DNA of 64,000 nucleotides from Hirudo medicinalis (lineage: Eukaryota; Annelida; Clitellata; Hirudinida; Hirudinidae): the NCBI GenBank assembly GCA_011800805.1, contig MPNW01000029.1, positions 1 to 64,000 on the forward strand, written 5' to 3'. The first letter of the stretch is position 1; the number at the start of each line of letters is the position of its first letter. The notes under the pieces are model-generated. The model was given only the letters and a program-made list of their open reading frames with translations, had not been told where the DNA came from and did no database searches. The position numbers were made by a program, and so were the translations under genes. Shown here piece after piece: positions 10,520 to 20,503 of this stretch.

Positions 10520-11118
10520 ATCTTGGGCGTGTTTTAGGTTCTCATCAAGCAGATGATGTTAACTATGAATATTTTAATGAACCGTCAGATGTAGAAGCTT
10601 ATGATATTCATTTCATAGATTCGTTTCTAAAAAAAAGTCTACAGGAAAGATTTTCAAAATACAAATTCATTCTGGTTGGATTCCAAAGTTTATTACCAAC
10701 TGATCCAAGTCAGTTTATAGATCAAGTCCTGGAAAACTGTAATTTCCTAGTTTTGTTCTACCAAAATGATGATAAGTGCAGCTCTTACTGAACTCATTGC
10801 TGAGCTTAGACTTTGGTATAGAAGACTTGCAAGACTTGAAAAGGATGAATTGCCAAAACACGTAAGTGCTTCATAACATTCTAAAAGAATAAAGATGACA
10901 CTATGTCAAATGTATTAGCCATACTGCCAGGGTCTACAGCAGAGAATGAAAGATTTCATTTCGTTACGTCGTTTAAAAACCTATTTGAGAAGTTGACATC
11001 TGAGAACAGATTAAAAGACTTAACTCTTCTGCATTTGTATAGAAATTTGACACCAGCAGTGGAATCAATTCTAGATAAAATGGCTGGAAAACAAAGAAAA
11101 TTGGACATTAATTTATAA
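10520..11118 (+). mobile_element. hAT transposase relic, C-terminal part
   Basis: After the LTR insertion a transposase-like frame resumes (EYFNEPSDVEAYDIHFIDSF... up to 10791). A frameshifted piece follows (LIAELRLWYRRL, ~10800). The last frame (10903-11118) holds LPGSTAENERFHFVTSFKNL, corresponding to the LPxSTAxxERxFS signature of the hAT C-terminal dimerisation domain, and SENRLKDLTLLHLYRN to its RLxxLALLxIxR. Several frameshifts show it is inactive. Confidence 0.7.
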
Positions 11119-12052
11119 CTACATCTGATCTAAAGATCTGTGTTGTCATATTTGAAACTGTTTATACTTTTGAAATAAAATTTAAACTAGTTTTTGACTT
11201 GTTTAATAGATAAGTTATGAAAAATGGTTCATTGAAATTTAAAGAATTGTATAGCATATAACATAACTTTAGAAAAATCTCTGAAAAGATAAAAATCTAA
11301 AAAAAATGTTAATCAAAAATTAAAACCCCTCCCACAAAAAAAATGTCTGGGTGCGCCACTAGCTATGGAAATGCGCTGCCCCAGTAACAAACTTTTTTAT
11401 AAATCCATGATTCTGAGGGTGAATTCATTGTCGAATTGCAATATTTCTATAACCTGCTAAAATGCATTTAACTTAACATATATTTGTATAAATAAGAATG
11501 AAGTGCCATTACACCTGAACTTCATTAGGCTTCTTTTGAATAGTACCACCGACTTCGATAGTCTTATTTTCACCATCGAGCTCGTTCCACAGACTCTCGT
11601 GATGAAATAATAACATAGCAACATGTTTGCTCTCTCAACTACTTCTGAACATTGCATTGTTGATTTCCCACTCTGGTGCATAATCACTACTAGATCTCTC
11701 TTATTTTGCTTGCTTTAGCATCTCTCATCCAAAATTATATTCCACCATCATGATCCTACTCCTATTATGTATGACTTGTCCACATTGAATAGCATCTACC
11801 ATAGAGGTCGCCATTTCTAACTCTTCCAGGGAGAAAACCCTCGATCAACCCATCGTGATTAAATTTTATCATATTTTCCAACGTCCAGATTATTTACATA
11901 AACACAAAATGTTTTTTAAATGTTATTGAAGCCAGTAGATATTATTCGTAGGTGCAATAAAATACCTTAAACTAAATAAATGTCTCCTTGTTAAACAGTT
12001 GGCAATCGAACAGGTTTATTTTATATCAGTTTCAATTGAACATGATAAAGCT
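11119..12052. other. Intergenic stretch, nothing recognised
   Basis: AT-rich DNA with only short chance frames. A minus-strand 76-codon frame (11457-11687) has no supporting splice sites or recognisable motif. I see no RNA gene. Confidence 0.5.
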
Positions 12053-13047
12053 TCAATTTTCAATGCGAGTCGGTGAGACAAATTTTCTGAAGTTCTTTAA
12101 TGCAATTCCTTTACGATCACAGCTTGCCTAGTCAAACAAAACACAATTATTTCATTCAACATTTAACAAGAAAGTTCTAGAATCACTTTACCTTTTCCAC
12201 AGTAGCGAACGGCAGGCCTGTTTAATTAAATAAATATTACTAACCAAAAAAGTTAAATCTTAGTGATTATACCTGTCCTCCATAGGGCTCCACTTGAGTT
12301 CAGATTAGAGTTTGAATCGCTTTTTGCTTGTGCACCATCGCTCTTTAAAATTGATTTAACTTTTGTGGCTTTCGACCTCATTCTACTCTTGGAATTACCA
12401 TCATTTAAGGTTCTCAACTGTATTCTAGAATGAAACGGTACATTTAATGACAGCAGCGTGCTTGACCAATAATTTAATAAGTCACTCAGAGTTCTTGTCT
12501 TTGACAATCTAATGCCTTTCGAATTTTTCAGTATTTTTTCTCTGAACAAAAGGAGCCCTCTTAACAAATGTTGATAACTTTTAGTACATGTACTAAAAGC
12601 TTGGATCACCGATTGCCCCCGCAATTTTACGAAAAAGGAATCAATGCAATCTAAAATCATCTCCGACATAATCAGTACTTCAATATGCTCCGTAGAAATT
12701 TTTACTAAACAATGCAAAGCATAGATAAATAAACTTGAATACATTTTGATTGAGACGGGCCAAGCCCTAATAAAGATATTTGCAAATAGCAGGGGGTCAA
12801 CAGAAGCAAAGTCCCCCGCAAATATCCGCTTCAGCATAAGTAAAATCTCGTAATCAAGATTTACATCCGATTCTAAATAAACTGTTAAATCCTGCTCTAA
12901 AGTAAAATCATTGGCAAATATTGTTTCACGGTGAGATTTTACAATCAGGCTCTGTCTAGTTTCTGCGAAAGAATTCCGAAAAGACATTTTGTGCGAAATA
13001 TAAAATTTCCAGAATTTTGTTTCATCAAGACAGTCTGCGAAAGCCAT
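12053..13047 (-). CDS. Unrecognised protein, 3 exons, 291 aa
   Basis: Minus-strand exons 13047-12273, 12217-12192 and 12127-12053 join in phase with GT-AG sites. The middle exon is only 26 nt, and the last exon extends the frame to a stop at 12053. The first ~190 residues are rich in leucine, isoleucine and phenylalanine with regular helix-like spacing and no signal peptide, suggesting an alpha-helical (HEAT-like) fold. Residues ~215-260 form a basic, serine-rich linker (KSRMRSKATKVKSILKSDG). The tail holds ALWRTGLPFATVEK and ends KFVSPTRIEN, which looks like a short linear-motif tail. I do not recognise the family. It is divergently oriented to TMEM39, with 862 bp between the start codons. 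The long single-exon frame and the consistent splicing make a real gene likely. Confidence 0.65.
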
Positions 13048-13909
13048 CAGAAATTCAAAGACGAAACCTCAAACAACTCGCAGCAGGGACCCGAAATCGC
13101 ATCGTCTGCTAAACCATAGTCACACAATAACCGTTTTTCAATCATTTATGAACTTAAAAGTTCCAATATGTTTGAACCTTTAATAAAGTACAATTTTAAT
13201 TGCAAATTATTATTGACTTACAAAAAAATAATTACGAAATAAACTTTTAATAGCAAATGATGAGAGCAAAGAAATGGGGGTCGTTCCAAAACATCAAAAA
13301 CTGTTGTTTTTTTAAAATATGAATTTATAAAATAAATAGTAACTAAAATCAATGACAATCATTTAAATTGCTCTCTGTTTCACGTAGTTTCTGCAATTTG
13401 TAATTCTCTAAACAATCCTTCATATTTTGTTTACATCAAAATAATTGTTAAACTTATTGTTTTCTAGGAGGTTAATAGAAATTAATAATTATAAATTAAT
13501 ATAATAACAGTTTGCATTTTAGTCAAAGAGAATGTTTTTTTTCAACTCTTTTCATCTCATCTGCTTAAATAAACAACTTTAAACATTTGAATAACGTTAC
13601 AAACCACATTAATTAAATTAATCTCACTATATTCATGATACTCATTTAATTTAAGGTCTTTACTACTTTTTAAAGTACTGCCGATTTTAGTTCTAATTCA
13701 TTCAAGCCTCGAAAATTCCAAATAATTTGTTTGAATTTATTGTTTTTTAATTAGATACGTTATTATCAACTTTTTCTTGTGCAAGATCATAATGTTATGT
13801 TATTTTGTCCATTCTCTATTTGGACTTGCCCCATCTCAATGTAAACAGATTTGTTGGAGTTGGAGTGCAGTCGAAGAATTGAAAATTTGGAATTTGGAAT
13901 TCTCAGCTC
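13048..13909. promoter_or_regulatory. Divergent promoter region between the unknown gene and TMEM39
   Basis: 862 bp separates the two outward-facing start codons. The sequence is very AT-rich with no open frame of note. It must hold both promoters if the starts are right, but I see no clear TATA box or other core element. Confidence 0.35.
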
Positions 13910-16039
13910 ATGGTATCCGTAGCCACTGCTAGGCATTGTCATACGCCTAGCATAGGATTGGAAAGCAATGCATTTTTTGAATTTTTAGTTTTTGCACAGT
14001 CTGTCATTACGCTTGGATGTCAATATCTAAATATTTACAAAACTGTTTGGTGGCTGCCTCATTCGACCACCAAATATGCTGTTGTAGGTTTATTTGATGG
14101 GTCAATTCTGGCTCTTAAATTGAGTTTCTTTTTAATTTTTTTTACAGAATTTTCATGCAATTGATTTTGATCTCAGTGCCTTGCTCATAATCATAATGAG
14201 CAGAAGATTTCTTTATTGTTCCTTTAAGCAGGTTTTTTTTACAATTTTAAATAGGTACTCATTTGGTATTATGCTATGTAGAAGTTGAAAATATATTATA
14301 TATTTTCATAACCTTTCCTATGATGAATATTGGATTGAATTCTCGTTTGTTCAATATTATGGTCTGACAAAATGCAAAAGTAATTTTCATAGTTCAAAAA
14401 TTGATGCTGAGATCTACATCCTTCTCAATATTTTATTTTGCAACAACAAATATTAAGCCAAAGTTTAAATTCAAATATTTTAATAATTTTACATTGATTT
14501 TTGGATAGATTAGCAACATGAAATCATCCCTCAGAAGTTGTTCATATCATATTGTCTGCATCTTCAAAGTTCTGGTTGCTATTGCATCTGTGACTGCAAG
14601 TTTGTACTTTATTTCAAAACTTGCCAGGCGCTACACTGTGGTCCACTTCTTGTTTTTGTTTTATCCGTTAGTTAGTCTGAACAATTTAATGATGCATTTA
14701 ATTTGCAACAAGTTCTAGCCTATTTGTATCTTTCAGCTTCATAACATACTTCATTCTATTTCGATTTGATGTAAGGCCTTTCTTTGGGAAACTACCTGTA
14801 CAACAAAGTTTGTCTTTCTATTTTTGTAAAAATGCATTTATTTGTTTTACTTGTTCATTATTATTATTATAAATTTTAAATTATTTAGCTTAATTATATG
14901 AATAGTACTAAAATTATAATTCTAACATCAAAGTTTGCATAATTGTTAAATTCTTGAGATGGTCGCACAATGCACGTAATGTTTGGCATCAATTAATTGA
15001 ACCTTGAATTGTTGATTAAATGTGAAATGTTGAGCAATAATAGCAAGTTGCAGGTTTTGTAAATATTCAATACTAAGCTAATGTTATTTCATGTGATTTT
15101 ATAGATGCCTACCTTAAAAATAAAGCTAGGGACTGCAGGGAGTTACCGGTTCACTTGTGTTCAACTTCCCCAGAGGAAATAAGAGATGAGGTGGAAAATT
15201 TAAAGACTGATTTCAATGGGAGAGTAACTCAAATTGTATTCAATTCCATGTTTTGCGCTTATTACATGACTTGCATTCCTCTCTGCTTTGCTCAGGTATC
15301 TTAATGACTTTTGTAATGCTTAGACATTATTAGCCTCATGTCATTTCCTTCTAGGGAAATTTACACTATGATATGTGGTGGGTGATTCAATATGTAGTCA
15401 TGAATTGGCTTGGAATGCTTATTCTCTTTGCCAACCACTTCCTTCCCATCAAGTACCTCGATGTATTCCATCGATGCTCGCTTCATCTCGGCCACTGGTC
15501 CAAGATAGAACCGAGAGTGGTTCCTCACACTTCTCACGGAGCGTGAGCAATTTCATTTCTTTCTTTTTTCCAGCTGCTTGAAACAATAATTTTGTCAACA
15601 GGTGGTCAGAACTGCAACTATTTCCTCAAGGCTCGACTGTGAAGCATGTCAAAGGGCTCTTTAGAGCTGAAGGTCAGAACAATGCAGCTGAGCCAGGGAA
15701 CTTGATGCATTCCAGATTCTATGTAACTTTCAGTTCTATTTTTTTACCATAATTATTAACCATCGTGGCAACAGCACATTTTCAGATTTTTAGCTAAGTT
15801 CATAGAAATAAATGATTTCTTTTCTTTTTCAGCACGTTTTCCGAAGACCTCTTCGAGTGACGAACGGAATCCTCGTGTTTGCATTGCTGTTGATTCTTTA
15901 TGAGTTTTTCATCCTCATTCAATCTGCTTACTGGAACACAATGCTCTCTCTGGTCTTCCTTCTCTTTCCAAATTACTTAGTCCTATATAAAGTGTTGAGG
16001 AACAAATTTGTTGTGGAGAAGATATATGAAGATATGTGA
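13910..16039 (+). CDS. TMEM39A: Transmembrane protein 39 (TMEM39A/B family), 8 exons
   Basis: A multi-pass endoplasmic reticulum membrane protein. Family members regulate the PtdIns4P phosphatase SAC1, autophagy and secretion. Exons: 13910-14083, 14148-14231, 14509-14666, 14737-14807, 15105-15295, 15355-15542, 15602-15722, 15833-16039, in phase, 397 aa. Family blocks in order: YLNIYKTVWWLPHS, NFHAIDFDLSALLI, SPEEIRDEVENLKTDF followed by VFNSMFCAYYMTCIPLCF, YDMWWVIQYVVMNW, LFPQGSTVKHVKGLFRAEG, HSRFYHVFRRPLRV, and NYLVLYKVLRNKFVVEKIYE at the end. About eight hydrophobic segments. The vertebrate proteins are ~490 aa; the loop between the fourth and fifth exons is shorter here and the N-terminus starts at VRHC-like ARHCHTP. 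The start at 13910 follows an acceptor-like CTCAG, so a further 5' exon is possible. An invertebrate has one family member, so A versus B cannot be told. Confidence 0.92.
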
Positions 16040-16168
16040 AACATGTGACTTGGGGTACCTGTCAAGGTTTTTGGAATGCTTTCAATGTTCAAAACTCTTG
16101 AAACATAGAAACGTATTGGAAAATATTGCGTTATGTTATGTTGTATCTTACTCAAGTAAGATTTTTCG

Positions 16169-16174
16169 AATAAA
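16169..16174 (+). terminator. AATAAA polyadenylation signal of TMEM39
   Basis: AATAAA lies 130 bp after the TMEM39 stop codon, a usual distance for a short 3' UTR. Confidence 0.6.
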
Positions 16175-19100
16175 ACTAGTCTGTTGAATCACTGAGATGA
16201 TAATGGGTTTCTGATAAGGCCACGTTTTTTCTGTCCTGAATGGACCCACCATAATGGGGTGTCTAGTATAAAGTGGAAAATCTAGTGGAAGTAATAAAAG
16301 GTCGAAAATGTGATTGCGAGGTGGCGTTGTTGTTTCAACGCATGTTTGTGAGGTTCGGTGAATGGCAACGCTTGCTCTTACAGAAACCGGAATACCACAA
16401 CCATAAATTTGTCTTTTGGAGGTCTACCTTTACAGAAAAGTAAAATGGGTGGAAGCAATAAAATAAGTTCCAGAGGGATTGTCAGACATTTCTAAAAGAA
16501 GTTCCAGAAAACTCTTAAAACTGCTCAATTAAGCAACATCAAGTTCTGGGACAAATTTTCGACTTGCATTTCAGAGTGATTAATACAGATTTATTGAAGT
16601 CGCATGCACAATCAGAGAGTATTATGCATTGTCATTGTGACACCTTTGACATGCTTCCGTCTTTGCAAATTCGGTTAACAGTTCTAGGAACTCCTTTCTG
16701 TATTGATCTCTGCTGTTGTTCTGCTCCTGTAACTATAGGACAAGTGCCAATCGGCGTAGCAACTAGCCGCCGGATGGGAAGGACCTCTACCTGGGTAAAT
16801 CTGGCGCTGGGCCTTTGCCAAATTGGACTTAAAAAAATAGCACGAAGCTCCGATTTTGTGTTGCATTGAATATGGTGGAAGGAAACTTGGTAAAAAAAAA
16901 CTAGCGGAAAAAAACATTTCCTTGAAAATACTTAACAATCGCATTGTGTAGATGACTGAAAACTATCATTCTTGCATCTACTTTTCTTGCTTATTCCTTA
17001 TCTCAGGCCCATCTTAATCTTATCAAGTCTTATTCAAGTCTTAAATTATATTTTTCTATCGAATTGCACTTGACTGACTTGTATCCTGAACAGCAACATC
17101 AACCTACTGTTTTTTCGTTTCAAAACGACATCAAACGTCAAACGAATTGGTAACACGGGAAGGTCGTTTAGGACAACGATTCCTTTTGTTATATTTTTTT
17201 TTAATTTAAGTTTTCGTTTTTACTCACACCGAATATCAGCGGCAATATTTGTTTTTGCCGAATTTCTTTTCCTAACTGCTGTAGTCAAAATGGAAAGGCA
17301 CCAATTAGAAGTTGTTTACTTGAAATTTATGTTAATTTCAAGCCGTCAAGGGACTTTTTTAATATGCGGTTAAGCTTAGGTATTTATTATAACTTATTGA
17401 CATCTAGCATAGTAGCTTAATGACTTGGATGATTAAGCCTAATGATTTAAAATGATGAAGTTGGAAAAAAGTAGAGAATTAATTAAATACAAAACTAAAT
17501 CGAAAAGCCTGAAAATTAGGAAATGAAAATATAACCTATGTTGTAACATTGGAGAGGATGACTCTTCTAGAAAAATAATTTAATTTTGATTTGAAAATAT
17601 TAATATTATATGAAATGGAAGAAGCATTTAAAGTTCCGAACCAAGTGTTTGCAGCGAATGGTTACTGAGAAAGAGTAAATGCTTAAAACAGCTGAAGAAA
17701 CCTGAAAAGGATGGTATTACGACTCTTAATTGTTTAACGGTATTATTTAACTAATTTGTATCTGCATCAATGCAGAGAAAAACCGAAACGGCAAATCGTT
17801 TATTATTTTTAACAAATCGAAATTTCATGCATTTTATTCAGTAACCTAACCTTATCCAAAATCACTAGACTAATTGATTTGTGCCTATTTATATGCGCAA
17901 AAGTTTTAAATTTTGCTGTTCAAGAAAAACTGCTTCTTTCATTTTGTTAATTCGCTGCTTTGATTCGTCATGTTTTATCACCCTTTTGGATTGAAGTCAG
18001 TAAATGCTTGTTTGTCGTTTCTAAATTAAACTCTCGCATTTCCATTTCGTTGTGTTGCATTTATTTCTTGAATATTTACTTTTAATTTTTTTGACAATTT
18101 GTTGAATCTTTGGGTTTAATTATGCATAAAATAAATGTTGTTCCTACCTGAAGACTCATTGATTAAATAACGTCATAATCTACTTCATTGGATAAACAAT
18201 ATTTGGACTTCATTTTGTAAATAATTGTCTTCAAATTTGTTTGTGAATAAGAAAAATGTTTAGCGAATAACTAGTTCACTAACGTTAAGCTTCTGATTAT
18301 TAAATAAATTAACTAATAATAATAACTAACATTAGTTATGATCATAATAATTAAGTATATAATGTAAAGTATATTAGTTCGTTTAGCCAAATTTCGAGTA
18401 TGTAGGGGCTTGTGTAATAAGATAATTTGTTTATTACGATGTCACGTGTGTGTCCTTAAGGTGATCGTAGGAACATTAACATGTGTTTATTAATTACATG
18501 TTTTAACACGAGCAGGATATTGTTGTTAATTTGTTTAATTAAATAGACCAACAATGAAGTAACTATATTGTTGTTAATTTGTTTAATTAAATAGACCAAC
18601 AATGAAGTAACTATATTGTTGTTAATTTGTTTAATTAAATAGACCAACAATGAAGTAACTTTCCAGAATTATCTTATAGGAGAATAACTGCAACAATTTA
18701 TACAGCAGCAGGGCTTATTTCGTGTATTATTTAAGGCAAGAATTATTTTCACGACTTGTGGTCTCATGCTTCAACAGATTCAAACCGAGGCATCCGTTGA
18801 GAATGTAGCCAAATTTACTTTTCACTTAAGCGTTTTTGCTAAATAAAAAGTTGATATTTAACAACATAATGATTGATTATCAATAACTTTTAATTTATTT
18901 TGATTAAACCTTAGTTTAAGAAGTTGTCTCGTTTCATCTTCATTTGAAAAATTTCATGCAAGAGCTTTCTTCGTGAAAAAAATTGATGGGTCAAATAAAT
19001 TAAAGTTAATCACCCAATCGAGTGCCAATCAAGACATGTCAGTCATTGCAGTTTCGTCCAATCAGAGCATTGTGGGTGGTCCCTCATTTGGTTCAGACGA

Positions 19101-19190
19101 ATGAAATGTGAGCGACAGGTAAAATTGAATAACAGTAAAGTGGATATGCTTTATAAGTAATTTCATTGAAAGGACAAATTCTCGAATGCA
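16175..19190. other. Gene-poor stretch upstream of HMX
   Basis: Three kilobases without a supported gene. The overlapping frames at 16564-16869 (+) and 16684-16944 (-) have no family signature. It contains a 48-bp tandem repeat (18517-18660) and long AT-rich runs. Developmental homeobox genes often have enhancers in such flanks, but none can be picked out here. Confidence 0.5.
18517..18660. repeat. Tandem repeat, 3 perfect copies of a 48-bp unit
   Basis: Copies start at 18517, 18565 and 18613, each beginning ATATTGTTGTTAATTTG and ending GAAGTAACT, with no differences seen. The unit holds an internal TTTAATTAAA palindrome and a TTGTTG...CAACAA inverted pair. Because 48 is a multiple of three, one frame encodes a 16-residue repeat, but no gene supports it. 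Confidence 0.95.
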
Positions 19191-20413
19191 ATGCTTGACG
19201 TCATGTCAGTGCCACCTTGCGATGAATCTGGTAATAATTCGAAAAAATTTTCAAACTTTTTCATAACTGAGATTCTGAGTGATCCTGTAAACAAGAATTG
19301 CTCGAAAAGTGAAAATTACCCGAAAAGTGACGAGCAAAAATGTCAAGACCCATCGAGGCCTGGATTTGTATGTTGTATGTTGGATGAGAAAAGCCATAAA
19401 AGCTCCTCTAAAGACGAATTCCTCCCTGAGAACTTCAAGTCATTCGACATCAGTTCCATTCAAAACTGGCTCTTCTGGTATCGACAGCACTTCCAAATCC
19501 GGCGTTCATCATTGGCAGGTACACGATATCATTTCCTTTTGCTAATGAATGGTTAAAAGTAAACCATAATATTGATTTTTTTTTAAATTCAATTTAATTC
19601 CACTTGTTTGCATACTTCAGCTGACTTGCCCATAAACACAACGCATGATTCCTCACGTGTCTTCCTTGGACACCATGGAATGAGTAGGTACATCAACATT
19701 TCGAGTGGCCATGTTTAGATGAAAATCGTTGAATGAATATCGTCGTTCTTTTTATTACAATTCCTGAGTAGTAAAACTTAAATAACTGATTTATTGTTTT
19801 GCATCAGTTAAAAGAGTAAATGCTTTAAAACTCAGATCCCGTGAATAGTCCACCGAATATCAAGAATAAAATCCACAATTCCGACGATGATTCGAAGAGT
19901 GGAACAACTGACGAAGATCCGCAGGAAAACGAATCCAACCTCAAAGAAGACGATATTTTATCCGGGACCACGAGAAAGAAAAAAACGCGAACCGTATTTT
20001 CCAGGAGTCAGGTTTTCCAGTTGGAATCAACGTTTGACGCGAAACGTTATCTTTCCAGCACCGATAGGTCAACTCTTGCTTCTTCTCTTCGACTAACGGA
20101 AACTCAAGTCAAAATCTGGTTCCAAAATCGCAGAAACAAGTGGAAAAGGCAGATGGCGGCGGACATGGAGGCTGCAAACATGTCGGGTTTGACGTCACGT
20201 CCTCCTTCGCGTGTTTTCCGATTTTCAGATTGCTCCAGGGATGACACGAATGCTCAAAGTTTGACGGGTAACCTGCACTCCTGCTTGATGAAGTGCAACT
20301 TGTCTTCGCAAGCTTTCACCTCCGGTCTCCTTCACATGTTCGTCAACCACTCGAACTGCAAAGATATCAAAGCGCTTTCTCCTCCTGGCATCGAAGCATC
20401 AAGTTTCAATTGA
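19191..20413 (+). CDS. HMX: HMX (Nkx5-type) homeobox transcription factor, 3 exons
   Basis: Exons 19191-19518, 19621-19683 and 19836-20413, GT-AG and in phase, 322 aa. The homeodomain lies at about residues 177-236: it starts [20 protein letters not shown], keeps KRYLSS in helix 1-2, and has [19 protein letters not shown] in the recognition helix, followed by the HMX-type MAADMEAAN extension. These are diagnostic of HMX/Nkx5 rather than other NK-like classes. Near the N-terminus, FFITEILS resembles the EH1 (Groucho-binding) motif HMX proteins carry. An acidic Asp/Glu/Ser stretch precedes the homeodomain. HMX genes pattern neurons and sense organs. The 109-residue first exon and the tail after residue 245 are not conserved as far as I can judge. 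The start at 19191 is the first ATG, with another in-frame five codons on. Confidence 0.93.
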
Positions 20414-20497
20414 ACAATTTTCATTCTTTGAAGGCATTTGCTTTTACACGTTGTTAATATCTACACAAATTTTATTCAAATTGTGAACGCTTATACA

Positions 20498-20503
20498 AAT
20501 AAA
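20498..20503 (+). terminator. AATAAA polyadenylation signal of HMX
   Basis: AATAAA lies 85 bp after the HMX stop codon in an AT-rich stretch. Confidence 0.55.

Noticed and set aside
10161..10556. Open frames on both strands at 10.1-10.6 kb
   Set aside because: Ser/Thr/Arg-rich translation of a low-complexity stretch in the LTR element; overlapping frames on both strands point to chance. Kept only as possible internal region.
14737..14770. Shorter version of TMEM39 exon 4 ending at the GTAAGG at 14771
   Set aside because: It would put the next exon out of frame with an early stop; the donor at 14808 keeps the family-matching frame.
16564..16944. Overlapping plus and minus frames downstream of TMEM39
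   Set aside because: Mutual shadows, no motif, no splice context.
18517..18660. Tandem repeat considered as a CRISPR-like array
   Set aside because: Copies are contiguous with no spacers and the genome is eukaryotic; it is a simple tandem repeat.
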